64,000 bases of DNA from Actinopolyspora mortivallis DSM 44261 (GCF_000384035.1 NZ_KB913024.1:2475584-2539583); one strand, 5' to 3'; positions 1 to 9,496 are shown, counted from the first letter of the stretch. Program-made: numbers and translations. The notes: a model not told the origin generated them from the letters alone.

Positions 1-168
1 CACATCCAGCACCGAGCGACCGTCCAGCTCGGCGGAGAAATGCTCGGCTCCCGCCCGGTGCCTGCGCACGGCACGCGGATGCAGCACCTCGACACGGGAC
101 AGGGTACGGCCACACACATGACCGGTGAGACCGCTACGGATTACCTCGACCTCGGGTAGTTCGGGCAC
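1..168 (-). CDS. mutM: formamidopyrimidine-DNA glycosylase (MutM/Fpg), N-terminal 56 residues, cut by window edge
   Basis: Base-excision repair glycosylase that removes oxidised purines such as 8-oxoguanine. Read from a GTG at 168, the protein begins [14 protein letters not shown]; after loss of the initiator Met, the Pro and Glu of PELPEVE are the catalytic nucleophile and acid of this family. Only 56 codons lie in the window, so the helix-two-turn-helix and zinc finger are not seen. It follows rnc by 57 bases on the same strand, in the rpmF-rnc-mutM order usual in actinobacteria, and is probably co-transcribed. Recognition is secure because the N-terminus is diagnostic. The ribosome-binding site is weak. 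Confidence 0.92.
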   Translation of the reverse strand, partial: MPELPEVEVIRSGLTGHVCGRTLSRVEVLHPRAVRRHRAGAEHFSAELDGRSVLDV

Positions 169-225
169 CGAACCATCTTCGGACACGTCCCACGATCGCG
201 GGAACCGGGGGTCCGGCAGAACGGG

Positions 226-990
226 TCAGTCCCCGGAGGCCTCGTCCCCGTTCTCCCCGGCGGTGCCGTTGAGTCGCGTCGAGAGTTCCTGCCAGGCCGT
301 CCGCGCGGCCTTCTGCTCGGCGTCCTTCTTGGTACTGCCGTCCCCCCGGCCGAGAGTCTCCTCGTTGACGACCGCGTAGGCGCTGAACTCCTTGCGGTGG
401 TCGGGTCCCTGCTCCTCGACCCGGTACTCCGGAACTCCCAACCCGGCGGAGGCGGTGAGTTCCTGGAGGCTGGTCTTCCAGTCGAGCCCCGCGCCGAGCG
501 TCGGGGCCTCGGTGAGCAGGGAGTCGAACAGCCGATGGATCACCGCACGCGAGGTCTCCAGGCCGTGCTGCAGGTAGACGGCACCCAGCACGGCCTCCAG
601 CGAGTCCGCCAGGATACTGGCCTTGTCCCGCCCACCGGTCAACTCCTCGCCACGGCCGAGCAGCAGGTACTGCCCGAGTCCACCCTCCCCCAGCTCACGA
701 GCGACGCCCGCCAGGGCGTGCATGTTGACCACACTCGCCCGCAGCTTGGCGAGCTGTCCCTCCGGAAGGTCCGGGTGGTCCCGGTAGAGCCGGTCGGTCA
801 CGACCAACCCCAGTACGGCGTCACCGAGGAACTCCAGACGCTCGTTCGGCTCCAGCCCACCGTTCTCGTAGGCGTAGGAACGATGGGTCAGGGCCAGCGT
901 GAGCATCTCGGCGTCGAAATCGACGCCGAGAGCCTCCACCAGCGAGGACCGGTCCGGTTTGCGGTCCCGGAACTGCTCTTTCTCCCCCAC
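226..990 (-). CDS. rnc: ribonuclease III
   Basis: Double-stranded-RNA endonuclease that processes ribosomal RNA precursors and structured mRNAs. The 254-residue protein has the full two-domain layout. The catalytic domain carries the signature [12 protein letters not shown] at residues 49-60 (metal ligands E53 and D57) and a second acidic pair in ADSLEA (D129, E132). The double-stranded-RNA-binding domain spans about 169-238, ending in the typical KKDAEQKAA motif. It starts with GTG at 990, 12 bases after rpmF, and lies between rpmF and mutM, which supports one transcript for ribosome-associated genes plus mutM. Length is normal for the family. Confidence 0.96.
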   Translation of the reverse strand: MGEKEQFRDRKPDRSSLVEALGVDFDAEMLTLALTHRSYAYENGGLEPNERLEFLGDAVLGLVVTDRLYRDHPDLPEGQLAKLRASVVNMHALAGVARELGEGGLGQYLLLGRGEELTGGRDKASILADSLEAVLGAVYLQHGLETSRAVIHRLFDSLLTEAPTLGAGLDWKTSLQELTASAGLGVPEYRVEEQGPDHRKEFSAYAVVNEETLGRGDGSTKKDAEQKAARTAWQELSTRLNGTAGENGDEASGD

Positions 991-1001
991 GGCGACGCCT
1001 A

Positions 1002-1184
1002 TCAGGCAGGGGTGGAGAGCTGGCGACCGCCATACTGGCCGCAGGAAGGGCAGACCACGTGCGGCGGCTTCTTCTCACGGCAGGCCCGGTTCGGGCAGTT
1101 CACCAGTGTCGGCGCGGTCGCCTTCCACTGCGAACGACGGTTACGGGTGTTCGACCGGGAAACCTTGTGCTTGGGGACAGCCAC
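1002..1184 (-). CDS. rpmF: 50S ribosomal protein L32
   Basis: Small protein of the large ribosomal subunit. I start it at the GTG at 1184, giving 60 residues beginning [17 protein letters not shown]; a strong site AGGAGGAGAA lies just upstream and the upstream gene stops 2 bases before, so the longer open frame is not needed. The CPNRAC and CPSC pairs form a zinc ribbon, making this the cysteine-containing, zinc-dependent form. Translation is probably coupled to the preceding YceD-like gene, a pairing widespread in bacteria. Confidence 0.96.
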   Translation of the reverse strand: MAVPKHKVSRSNTRNRRSQWKATAPTLVNCPNRACREKKPPHVVCPSCGQYGGRQLSTPA

Positions 1185-1186
1185 GT

Positions 1187-1762
1187 CTAATTCTCCTCCT
1201 CGAGCCCTCCGAACCGCTCGCGCAGAGCGGCCCAACGAGGGTCTATCGTCTCATGACGGTGCTCCGGATCGAGGTCGACCCACTTGGCACCGCACCCGGA
1301 ACACAGTCCCGGACACTCCGGGGAGCACAACGGGGCGGCGGGCAACGACGGCAGCACCGTGTCCCGAACCAACGGTTCGAGATCGACCAGGTCCTCGACG
1401 ACACGGCTGACCTCGTCCTCGTCGGTGCTGGTGTCGGTGGCGCTGTCCGGGTAGGCGAACAGCTCCTGCACCTCGACCTCGACCTCCTCGGAGACGGGAT
1501 CGAGGCACCGCGCACACTCCCCGCTGGCGTTCGCCCTGACGGTACCGGACACCAGCACACCCTCGACCACTGCCTCCAGCAGCAGGTCGAGTTCGAGTGT
1601 TTCACCCTCGGACACCCGGATCATATCGAGACCGAAACCGGCGGGAGCCGGAGGGCTGAGGGTGTAGTTGCGACTGCTGCCCGGACTGCGACCGAACTCG
1701 CGGGTGTCGATCACCCAGGGGCTTCCCCTGGAAGGCTGCGCGACTTCTTGATTCTGGGACAT
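1187..1762 (-). CDS. YceD/DUF177 family protein upstream of rpmF
   Basis: Member of the YceD (DUF177) family, almost always encoded immediately upstream of rpmF; the family is linked to large ribosomal RNA or subunit maturation, but its biochemistry is poorly defined. The 191-residue protein has the family's cysteine pattern: CARC at 83-86 and C146, C150, C154 and C157 near the end, which could bind zinc. The region around 105-120 is highly acidic. The stop codon lies 2 bases before the L32 start, so the two are likely translated together. The ATG at 1762 begins MSQNQEVAQPSRGSPW; DTREFGRSPGSSR is typical of actinobacterial homologues. Confidence 0.88.
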   Translation of the reverse strand: MSQNQEVAQPSRGSPWVIDTREFGRSPGSSRNYTLSPPAPAGFGLDMIRVSEGETLELDLLLEAVVEGVLVSGTVRANASGECARCLDPVSEEVEVEVQELFAYPDSATDTSTDEDEVSRVVEDLVDLEPLVRDTVLPSLPAAPLCSPECPGLCSGCGAKWVDLDPEHRHETIDPRWAALRERFGGLEEEN

Positions 1763-1981
1763 CTGTGGTTTCGGCTCGGCATCTCACATGGACGGGCCCT
1801 GCCCGGCGGGACGGCACCGGCCGACCAGCCGAACACGGCGACAACACACGGTAACGTGCCCGCGCTCCGCACCTCGCCACGTGCCGGGAACCGCGACGTG
1901 CGGGAACTCGGCGGGACACCCCACCAGGGTACGCGACGAAACGGCCGGGACGAAGTCGCCGGCGGGAAGTTCCGGAGACGC

Positions 1982-2737
1982 TCAGTGTTCTGCGACCTCC
2001 GCTCCGTTCGGGTCGTTCTCCGTGCCGGGCTGCCACTCCTCGTAGTCGAACGGGACACTCAACGGACGACGCAGCTGTTGCCTGCCCTTGCCGACGGTGC
2101 GCAGCGTCCTCCCCAGCAGCTCCTCGAGGTCCGCCAGACGGGAGTCGATATAGGCGTCGCAGTCGCCCTTCAGACGCTCGACCTCCTCCTTCGCCTCGTC
2201 CACCAGACGCTTGGCCTCACGCTGGGACTGCTGAACCACCTCGGTTTCGGAGACCAACCGGGCCTGCTCCGAGCGTCCCTCGTGAATCGACTGGTCGTAG
2301 GCGGCCCTGCCGGCCTGGACCATCCGGTCGGACTCGGCCTGCGCCCGGGCGACGTGTTCCTCGTACTCCCGCCGCGCGTTGTTGATCGTCTGCTCCGCCT
2401 CCGCACGGGCCTGCGCGATGATCTCGTCGGCCCGCTCCCGCGCGTCGGCGAGCATCTTCTCCGCCTCGGCACGGGCCTCGGAGGAGGTCCTCTCCGCCTC
2501 CGAACGCGCCTCACTCAGGCTCTGGTCCGCCTCCGTCCTGGCCTTGTTGACCAGCTCGTCCCGGTGGTCGAGCACGTCCTGAGCATCATCGAGCTCGGCA
2601 GGGTACGCGTCCCGCACCTCGTCGAGCAGCTCCAGCACGTCGCCACGCGGCACGACACATCCGGAGGTCATCGGAACACTGCGCGCTTCCTCAACGATCG
2701 TGACGAGCTCGTCGAGCGCCTCGAACACCCGGTACAC
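1982..2737 (-). CDS. sepIVA: DivIVA-like coiled-coil protein, SepIVA homologue
   Basis: Cytoplasmic coiled-coil protein related to DivIVA. In mycobacteria the homologue at this place (Rv2927c, SepIVA) is needed for septation and envelope growth. The 251 residues begin with a short region MYRVFEALDELVTIVEEAR, followed by a long charged helix from about 40 to 225 full of Glu, Arg, Ala and Asp heptads, and a short Pro-rich tail. There is no membrane segment. The GTG at 2737 follows GGAGTCGAC, a good ribosome-binding site. It is separated from the YceD gene by 219 bases in which I see no gene, so that operon may have its own promoter there. Function is inferred from family and synteny. Confidence 0.82.
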   Translation of the reverse strand: MYRVFEALDELVTIVEEARSVPMTSGCVVPRGDVLELLDEVRDAYPAELDDAQDVLDHRDELVNKARTEADQSLSEARSEAERTSSEARAEAEKMLADARERADEIIAQARAEAEQTINNARREYEEHVARAQAESDRMVQAGRAAYDQSIHEGRSEQARLVSETEVVQQSQREAKRLVDEAKEEVERLKGDCDAYIDSRLADLEELLGRTLRTVGKGRQQLRRPLSVPFDYEEWQPGTENDPNGAEVAEH

Positions 2738-3034
2738 GTCGACTCCCTGCAGTTGTGTTCACCCGAAGGGTATTACCCGGTCCGCTCAGCTTCTCAGAGC
2801 ACACGGCACCGGTCGTCGATCACCCCGGTTCCGGGCGTTTCGAACCGATCACCGCGGCCCGGTCTTCCGTCCCCAGTCTGCCCGTGGACACGCGAGGTGC
2901 GCCGCATATGGGTCGCCGCGTGTCCCAGCGGCTGACACCACCCGGGCGACCTCCGCCACCACCGGTTCCGGGGCGTGCACCCGCATCCCCGAGACTGTGC
3001 GGGACACGGGAATCCGTTCACCGGGGAGAGTCCG

Positions 3035-4075
3035 TTGCCCACCGTGCTGTTCCAGCTGTTGCGCCGCCTGGCTAACCTCCACACGTGGAGCGCACCGGCG
3101 CTGGTGATCACTGTCGTGTTCCTCACCAGCTGGCCGCTCATGGCGCTGTTCGAACCTCCCGACAGCGCGCTCGTGCATCCCGCCAACTACTGGTGGTGGT
3201 TCCTGGTGACCGCCTCGACGGTGGGCTACGGGGACTTCTACCCGGTGACCACCGGCGGCCACGTGGTGGGGGTCTACGTGATCGTCGGGGGGATCGCGAC
3301 GCTGACCACGCTGTTCACCCACCTGGCCACCACCCTGGAAGAAGCGAAGGGCAGAAGAATGAGCGGGGCCGCCACCCTGAACCTCTCCGGGCACATCGTG
3401 GTACTCGGCTACCACCCGGACCGCAGTGAGCGCATCGTCGACGAACTGCTCGCCGACGGGCGCTACCCCGTCGCGCTGTGCGCCCGGGCCGAGGTGGAAC
3501 GACACCCGATGCCCGACCGGGAAGTCGAGTTCGTCCGCGGCGACACCAGCAGCGCGGACGTACTGCGCCGCGCCGGGCTGCACCGGGCCCGTTCCGTGCT
3601 CGTCGACGCCCACGACGACAACGAGGCCCTCACCATCACCGTGGCCGTCAACCACCTCAATCCGGAACTGGCCCCGGTGGTGGCCCTGCGTGACATGAGC
3701 AGAGCCGAACACCTGCGCTACGTCAACAGCGACATCCGGTGCGTACAGTGGCACACCCCGCACATGAGCACCGAGGAACTGCTGGATCCGGGGATCACCC
3801 AGGTCTACGCCGAGCTGGTCACCCACGGGGGCGGCAACACCTACTCGTGCCAGCTGCCGGAGGCGGTGGACCAGGCCAGTTACGGAGCATGTCAAACCGC
3901 CCTGGGCAGACGGCACAGCGCCACCCTGCTCGCCGTACGTACGCGGCGGGAACTGCTGATAAGCCCGGACTGGGAGACCCGGATCCCCGCGGGCAGCACC
4001 CTGTACTACGTCTGCGGCCGACGGGTCACCCCCGAACAGCTCGTCCGGGCGGTCCGCGAGGTCCAGGACCACTGA
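3035..4075 (+). CDS. two-TM potassium channel with cytoplasmic RCK/TrkA-N domain
   Basis: Inner-membrane K+ channel subunit. From the preferred TTG start at 3035 (GGGGAGAG five bases upstream) the protein has 346 residues. It shows a first membrane helix at about 21-39, a pore loop with the selectivity filter TVGYGD at 62-67, a second helix at about 76-98, then an RCK/TrkA-N domain from about 118. The nucleotide-binding turn reads VLGYHPDRS rather than the usual glycine-rich motif, so ligand binding may differ. A GTG at 2975 would add 20 residues. The gene is divergent from sepIVA and ends at a strong hairpin. The gating ligand is unknown. Confidence 0.85.
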   Translation: MPTVLFQLLRRLANLHTWSAPALVITVVFLTSWPLMALFEPPDSALVHPANYWWWFLVTASTVGYGDFYPVTTGGHVVGVYVIVGGIATLTTLFTHLATTLEEAKGRRMSGAATLNLSGHIVVLGYHPDRSERIVDELLADGRYPVALCARAEVERHPMPDREVEFVRGDTSSADVLRRAGLHRARSVLVDAHDDNEALTITVAVNHLNPELAPVVALRDMSRAEHLRYVNSDIRCVQWHTPHMSTEELLDPGITQVYAELVTHGGGNTYSCQLPEAVDQASYGACQTALGRRHSATLLAVRTRRELLISPDWETRIPAGSTLYYVCGRRVTPEQLVRAVREVQDH

Positions 4076-4109
4076 CACCGGTCCCGGGCAGTGGCTCGGG
4101 ACCGGTGTC
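4074..4109. terminator. hairpin terminator between the K+ channel and RNase genes
   Basis: A perfect 13-base-pair inverted repeat (arms 4074-4086 and 4097-4109, 10-base loop) begins inside the stop codon of the channel gene. It lies between convergent genes and can act in both directions. There is no T-run. Confidence 0.65.
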
Positions 4110-4115
4110 GCCACC

Positions 4116-4547
4116 TCAGGAGTGGATGTCGGTGAGTCGGAAACTCTCGTAGTGATCCGCGGTGTAGAAGTACTCGCCCGCCTCTCCGACCACGAAACGG
4201 CGCGCACCGCGATGGTCGAGTCCCGGTGTCTCCACCGTGTACTCGCGGTAGTAGCCGTCCGGGCAGTCCGGCAGAATGCCCTCCCAGTTGTGGAAGGTCC
4301 CGCCGTCCTCGGGGTACGGGTAGGGGCCGCCCTGCCGTATCAGGCGCACGGTGTCGGTGGCCTCCGGCGGCAGTTCGGACAGGGCCACCCGGTCGAACCC
4401 GGAGGTGTCCCCGCACGCGGCGGCGAGGGGACGTGCGGCGGTGGGCGGTGCCTCGGCGGAGACCGCCCCGACGGGCAGCACCAACCCGAGAACGGTGAGC
4501 AGCGCCGCCAGTAGCGTTCTCGTGGTACGCACGGTGTTCTCACGCAT
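4116..4547 (-). CDS. secreted guanyl-specific ribonuclease, RNase Sa/barnase family
   Basis: Extracellular RNase cutting after guanosine. Starting at ATG 4547 the precursor is 143 residues: a signal peptide (Arg-rich start, hydrophobic core about 11-28, likely cleavage near VSA-EA at 31) and a mature domain close to Streptomyces RNase Sa. Matching residues are E89 (base recognition), catalytic E102 in YYREYTV, R117 in GARRF and H132 in DHY. The Cys pair differs: C45 and C95 are present, whereas RNase Sa joins C7 and C96. No barstar-like inhibitor gene is seen nearby, as expected if the enzyme folds only outside the cell. It lies convergent to the K+ channel gene. Confidence 0.88.
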   Translation of the reverse strand: MRENTVRTTRTLLAALLTVLGLVLPVGAVSAEAPPTAARPLAAACGDTSGFDRVALSELPPEATDTVRLIRQGGPYPYPEDGGTFHNWEGILPDCPDGYYREYTVETPGLDHRGARRFVVGEAGEYFYTADHYESFRLTDIHS

Positions 4548-4695
4548 GTCCCGGACGGTAGATCCATCACGTGACCACGGAGTGGATTTCCCGTGAAACC
4601 GGAATGGCGCGAAAACGATCCGATCACGACCTCCCGAGAAGGATATTCCCTCGGTCAGGGGAGACACCGGAACTCCGGACGGTGTCCGGAGTGTC

Positions 4696-5181
4696 TCACT
4701 CGGCCAACTCGGCCAACCGGTCCCGCAGACGCTGTTCGATCCTGGGCGGAAGCAGGTTGGACACGTCGCCGCCGTAGGTGGCCACCTCCTTGACCAGGGA
4801 ACTGGCCAGGAAGCTGTACAGCGGGTTCGTGGACATGAACAGGGTCTCCACACCGGAGAGCCGCTGGTTCATCTGGGCCATCTGCAGCTCGTAGTCGAAG
4901 TCGCTGACGGCGCGCAGGCCCTTCACGATGGCTCCGATGCCGTTGGCCCTGCAGTAGTCCACCAACAGGCCGTGCCAGGAGTCCACGACCACGTTCGGCC
5001 AGGGTTTGCTGACCTCACGCAGCATTTCCATGCGCTCATCGACGTCGAACAGGCTCTTCTTGCTCTTGTTCACGAGAACGGCGACGGTGACCTCGTCGAA
5101 CAAGCCGGCCGCTCGCTCGATGATGTCCAAATGGCCATTGGTGACCGGATCGTAAGAGCCTGGGCAAACGGCACGCCTCAT
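4696..5181 (-). CDS. coaD: phosphopantetheine adenylyltransferase
   Basis: Coenzyme A synthesis: transfers AMP from ATP to 4'-phosphopantetheine. I start at the internal ATG 5181 ([20 protein letters not shown]), giving 161 residues, the normal length; an upstream in-frame start adds eight unsupported residues. The TNGH motif at 14-17 is the nucleotidyltransferase (T/H)xGH site. [12 protein letters not shown] and [10 protein letters not shown] are family signatures. It lies downstream of rsmD with a 99-base gap, the usual rsmD-coaD pairing. Confidence 0.96.
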   Translation of the reverse strand: MRRAVCPGSYDPVTNGHLDIIERAAGLFDEVTVAVLVNKSKKSLFDVDERMEMLREVSKPWPNVVVDSWHGLLVDYCRANGIGAIVKGLRAVSDFDYELQMAQMNQRLSGVETLFMSTNPLYSFLASSLVKEVATYGGDVSNLLPPRIEQRLRDRLAELAE

Positions 5182-5280
5182 GAGCGGCAACCTAACAGCA
5201 CACACCGGCCGGGCTCAGGCCGAGGTGGCATGATTCACCGGAAGTACGCTCCGCCCACGGCGGGCGCTCGGGGTTCGGGG

Positions 5281-5844
5281 TCAGTGCGCCACCACGTGTT
5301 CGGCCCAGTACACCGCCGCGTCCCCGTAGCGCTTGGTGCGCAACGGTTCCAGGCCCTCCGGCCACCGGGGCTCGGGAGTGTTCCAGAACCGTTCCACGAT
5401 GACCAGCGCGTCCGCCTCCAACCAGCCGTTGCCCACCAGAGCCGTCCAGCACTCGTCCAGCTCGTCCGAGGACATCGCGAAGGGCGGATCCGCGAACACC
5501 AGGTCGTAGGGCTGGTGGGGTTTTCCGGACAGCATCGAACGAACCGCGACCTGTTCCACCGTCCAGGCCCCGAAGCCGAGAGCGGCGGCGTTGCGACGGA
5601 GCACGGCCGCCGCGCGCCGGTCGGACTCGACGAACGTGGCGTGTCCGGCCCCCCGGGACAGGGCCTCGAAGCCGAAACCACCGGATCCGGAGAACAGGTC
5701 CAGTACCCGCACACCGGACAGGTCCGTCATCGACTCCAACGCGCTGAACAGGGCCTCGCGGACCCGTTCGGTCACCGGCCTGGTTCCCCGCTGGGGGACC
5801 TCGATTCGTCGCCCCCCGGCACTGCCCGCCACGATTCTGGTCAC
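5281..5844 (-). CDS. rsmD: 16S rRNA (guanine-N2) methyltransferase RsmD
   Basis: SAM-dependent methyltransferase family that modifies G966 of 16S rRNA. The GTG at 5844 gives 187 residues beginning MTRIVAGSAGGRRI, matching the usual N-terminus; GAGGATGG lies upstream. Two upstream in-frame starts (5862, 5892) are less likely. The SAM-binding stretch LDLFSGSGGFG is at 48-58 and the catalytic DPPF at 119-122. Convention places it between pyc and coaD, as here. The methylated position is assumed from the family. Confidence 0.92.
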   Translation of the reverse strand: MTRIVAGSAGGRRIEVPQRGTRPVTERVREALFSALESMTDLSGVRVLDLFSGSGGFGFEALSRGAGHATFVESDRRAAAVLRRNAAALGFGAWTVEQVAVRSMLSGKPHQPYDLVFADPPFAMSSDELDECWTALVGNGWLEADALVIVERFWNTPEPRWPEGLEPLRTKRYGDAAVYWAEHVVAH

Positions 5845-5969
5845 GGTTCCATCCTCGCCCATGGGAAGCCCGCCCGGGAACGGAGGGGCCACCGGAAGGG
5901 GCCGGAGAGCTCGGAGGAGCCGGGCTGTCGGAACTCCCCGGCGGCCACGGCTCCTCGCCGCGCTGTGGC

Positions 5970-8900
5970 TCAGCCGATCTCGATGATCAGGTCCCCGCCC
6001 TCGACCTGCTGCACCGGGCCGATGGCCACCCGCTTGACCGTGCCGCCGCGCTGAGCGGTGATGGCGGCCTCCATCTTCATCGCCTCGATGGAGGCGACCG
6101 TCTGGCCGCTGTCGACCTCCTGCCCCTCGGTGACCGACAGCGTGACCACACCGGAGAACGGAGCGGCCACGTGGGCGGGGTTCGTCTTCTCCGCCTTCTC
6201 CGCCACGGGCAGTTCGGAGGCCACCGAGCGGTCACGCACCTGGATCGGGCGCATCTGACCGTTCAACACGGTCATCACGGTGCGCACACCGCGCTCGTCG
6301 GCCTCGCTGATCGCCTCGACACCGATCAGCAGGCGCACCCCCTGTTCCAGGTCGACGGCGTACTCCTCGCCCGGACGCAGGCCGTAGAAGAAGTCCTTGC
6401 TGCTCAGCAGCGAGGTGTCGCCGTAGGCGTGCCGGTGTTCGGTGAACTCCCTGGTCGGTTTGGGGAACAGCAGTCGGTTCAACGTCTCCCGCCGCTGGGT
6501 GGCCAGCCCCTTGCGGTCCTCCTCGGAGAGTTCGACGAGCTGCCTGCCCTGAGGACGTCCCTGTAGGGCACGGCTGCGGAAGGGCTCCGGCCATCCCGCG
6601 GGTGGGTCGCCGAGCTCGCCCTGGAGGAACCCGATGACCGAGTCCGGGATGTCGAACCTGTGTGGTTCGGCCTCGAACTCGGCCGGATCCACCCCGGCAC
6701 CGACCAGGTGCAGCGCCAGATCTCCGACCACCTTGGAGGAGGGGGTCACCTTGACCAGCCTGCCGAGCATCCGGTCGGCGGCGGCGTACATCGCCTCGAT
6801 CTCCTCGAACTTGTCGCCGAGCCCGAGCGCCACGGCCTGGGTCCGCAGATTGGACAGCTGCCCTCCCGGGATCTCGTGCCGGTACACCCGGCCGGTGGGA
6901 GCCGCCAGTCCCGCCTCGAAGGGCCGGTAGACCTTGCGCACCGCCTCCCAGTAGGGCTCCAGGTCGCAGACTGCGTCCAGGTCGAGCCCGGTGGCGCGCT
7001 CGGTGTGGTCGGTGGCCGCCACGATCGAGGACAACGCCGGTTGCGAGGTGGTCCCCGCCAGGGAGGCGGAGGCGCCGTCCACGGCGTCCACCCCGGCGGC
7101 GATCGCGGCGTGGTAGGTCGCCAGCTGCCCACCCGGTGTGTCGTGGGTGTGCAGATGCACGGGCAGGTCGAACTCCCGGCGCAGCGCGGAGACGAGTCGT
7201 TCCGCGGCGGGGGGACGCAGCAGCCCGGCCATGTCCTTGATCGCCAGCACGTGTGCCCCGGCCTCGACGATCCGTTCGGCCAGCCGGAGGTAGTAGTCCA
7301 GGGTGTACACGCTCTCCTCGGGATCGGAGAGGTCCCCCGTGTAGCAGAGGGCGACCTCGGCGAGCGACTTGCCGGTCTTGCGCACCGCCTCGATCGCGGG
7401 ACGCATCTGCTCGACGTCGTTGAGGGCGTCGAAGATGCGGAAGATGTCGATGCCGGTGTCGGTGGCCTCCTGGACGAAGTGGTCGGTCACCTCGGCCGGA
7501 TAGGGGGTGTAACCGACCGTGTTACGGCCGCGTAGCAGCATCTGCAGGCAGATGTTGGGAACGGCGGCGCGCAGCGCGGCCAGCCGTTCCCAGGGGTCCT
7601 CGGCCAGAAAGCGCAGGGCCACGTCGTAGGTGGCACCGCCCCAGCACTCCAGGGAGAGCAGTTCCGGGGTGTTCCGCGCCACGTAGGGGGCGACCGTGGT
7701 GAGGTCCTTGGTCCGCACCCTGGTGGCCAGCAGGGACTGGTGCGCGTCCCGGAAGGTGGTCTCGGTGACTCCGACCGCCTCCCTCTCCCGCAGCCAGCGG
7801 GCGAAGCCCTCCGGGCCGAGTTGGTCGAGTCGTTCCTTGGAACCGGCGGGTGGCGGGGTCTCCAGGTCGGCACGCGGCAGCTTTCCCCGGGGTTCCGGGG
7901 TGCCGGGACGCTCCCCGTAGGGCCGGTTGACCGTGACGTCGGCGAGATAGCTCAGCAGCCTGGTTCCGCGGTCGGCCGAGTGCCGCGCGGTCAGCAGCTG
8001 CGGGCGCTCGTCGATGAACGAGGTGGTGATCCTTCCCGCGCCGAAGTCGGGATCGTCCAGCACGGCCTGCAGGAAGGGGATGTTGGTGGCCACTCCCCGG
8101 ATGCGGAACTCGGCCACGGCACGCCGGGCCCGGGCCACCGCCGTTCCGAAGTCCCGTCCGCGGCAGGTGAGTTTGACCAGCATCGAGTCGAAGTGGGCGC
8201 TGACGCTGGTTCCCGCGAAGGACGTCCCCCCGTCCAGACGCACTCCGGCACCGCCGGGAGAGCGGTAAGCGCTGATCATGCCGGTGTCGGGTCGGAAACC
8301 GTTGGCCGGATCCTCCGTGGTGATCCGGCACTGCAGCGCAGCGCCACGCAGACCGATGTTGGACTGGGACATGCCCAGGTCCTCGAGGGTCTGCCCCGCC
8401 GCGACGCGCAGCTGCGCCTGGACCAGGTCGGCGTCGGTGACCTCCTCGGTCACGGTGTGTTCCACCTGGATCCTCGGGTTCATCTCGATGAACACGTGAC
8501 GTCCGTGCTCGTCGACGAGGAACTCCACGGTTCCGGCGTTGACGTAACCGATCTGTTCGGCGAAGGCCACGGCGTCGGCGCAGATCCGTTCCCGCAGTCG
8601 CGGATCCAGGTTGGGCGCGGGGGCGATCTCGATGACTTTCTGGTGCCGGCGCTGTAGTGAGCAGTCCCTCTCGTAGAGGTGCACCACGTTGCCCGCCGAG
8701 TCGGCCAGGATCTGTACCTCGATGTGTCGAGGGTTGACCACGGCCTGTTCCAGGAAGACGGTCGGATCCCCGAAGGCCGACTCGGCCTCGCGCATCGCCG
8801 CCTCCAGGGCCTCCCGCAGGGACTCGAATTCGTTCACCCTGCGCATCCCACGTCCACCGCCGCCGGCCACGGCCTTGACGAACACGGGGAAGGTCATCTC

Positions 8901-9347
8901 CTCGGCGGTCGTCATCAGCGTGTCGATGTCGGCCGAGGGGGCCGAGGACTCCAGCACGGGAACGCCCGCCTCGCGCGCCGCCTGCACCGCGCTGGCCTTG
9001 TTCCCGGTGAGTTGGAGGATCTCGTGCGGCGGGCCGATGAAGGTGATGCCCTCCCGCTGGCAGGCCTCGGCCAGGTCGGGGTTCTCGGACAGGAAACCGT
9101 AGCCGGGATAGATCGCGTCGACCCCCGCCGTCCGGGCGGCCCGGATGATCTCCTCGACGGACAGGTAGGCGCGCACCGGATGCCCGGCTTCGCCGATCTC
9201 GTAGGATTCGTCCGCCTTCAGCCGGTGCAGCGAGTTGCGATCCTCGTGGGGGAACACGGCGACGGTTTTCGCGCCGAGTTCGTATCCGGCGCGGAACGCC
9301 CGGATCGCGATCTCGCCACGGTTGGCGACGAGGACCTTGCGGAACAT
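5970..9347 (-). CDS. pyc: pyruvate carboxylase
   Basis: Anaplerotic enzyme: carboxylates pyruvate to oxaloacetate using biotin and ATP. The 1125-residue single chain has the full order: biotin carboxylase with ATP-grasp (about 1-450; GGGGRGMR, EMNPRIQVEHTVTEE), carboxyltransferase barrel (about 530-800, with the metal-site lysine in AIKDMAGLL), then the C-terminal biotin carrier with EAMKMEA, biotinyl Lys at 1091. The ATG at 9347 follows CAGGAGGTAGCCGGC, a strong ribosome-binding site. It is the first gene after a 331-base gap that holds candidate regulatory sequence. rsmD lies 125 bases downstream. Confidence 0.98.
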   Translation of the reverse strand: MFRKVLVANRGEIAIRAFRAGYELGAKTVAVFPHEDRNSLHRLKADESYEIGEAGHPVRAYLSVEEIIRAARTAGVDAIYPGYGFLSENPDLAEACQREGITFIGPPHEILQLTGNKASAVQAAREAGVPVLESSAPSADIDTLMTTAEEMTFPVFVKAVAGGGGRGMRRVNEFESLREALEAAMREAESAFGDPTVFLEQAVVNPRHIEVQILADSAGNVVHLYERDCSLQRRHQKVIEIAPAPNLDPRLRERICADAVAFAEQIGYVNAGTVEFLVDEHGRHVFIEMNPRIQVEHTVTEEVTDADLVQAQLRVAAGQTLEDLGMSQSNIGLRGAALQCRITTEDPANGFRPDTGMISAYRSPGGAGVRLDGGTSFAGTSVSAHFDSMLVKLTCRGRDFGTAVARARRAVAEFRIRGVATNIPFLQAVLDDPDFGAGRITTSFIDERPQLLTARHSADRGTRLLSYLADVTVNRPYGERPGTPEPRGKLPRADLETPPPAGSKERLDQLGPEGFARWLREREAVGVTETTFRDAHQSLLATRVRTKDLTTVAPYVARNTPELLSLECWGGATYDVALRFLAEDPWERLAALRAAVPNICLQMLLRGRNTVGYTPYPAEVTDHFVQEATDTGIDIFRIFDALNDVEQMRPAIEAVRKTGKSLAEVALCYTGDLSDPEESVYTLDYYLRLAERIVEAGAHVLAIKDMAGLLRPPAAERLVSALRREFDLPVHLHTHDTPGGQLATYHAAIAAGVDAVDGASASLAGTTSQPALSSIVAATDHTERATGLDLDAVCDLEPYWEAVRKVYRPFEAGLAAPTGRVYRHEIPGGQLSNLRTQAVALGLGDKFEEIEAMYAAADRMLGRLVKVTPSSKVVGDLALHLVGAGVDPAEFEAEPHRFDIPDSVIGFLQGELGDPPAGWPEPFRSRALQGRPQGRQLVELSEEDRKGLATQRRETLNRLLFPKPTREFTEHRHAYGDTSLLSSKDFFYGLRPGEEYAVDLEQGVRLLIGVEAISEADERGVRTVMTVLNGQMRPIQVRDRSVASELPVAEKAEKTNPAHVAAPFSGVVTLSVTEGQEVDSGQTVASIEAMKMEAAITAQRGGTVKRVAIGPVQQVEGGDLIIEIG

Positions 9348-9496
9348 GCCGGCTACCTCCTGGGGCAGGTGTCGGATCGCCTGCGAACAATACCCCGAAA
9401 ATTCTCCCTTTCGGGAGCACCTCCCGCGTGACGGAAATCATGATCCGCGAAAAAGATGCGTGTGACCTGGCGGTTCATCGGAACTCTTCAAGGCTC

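Noticed and set aside
899-2935. 678-codon rightward open frame
   Set aside because: It is antisense to rnc, rpmF, the YceD gene and SepIVA, which have clear family motifs. The product has no recognisable domain; long antisense frames are normal at this GC content.
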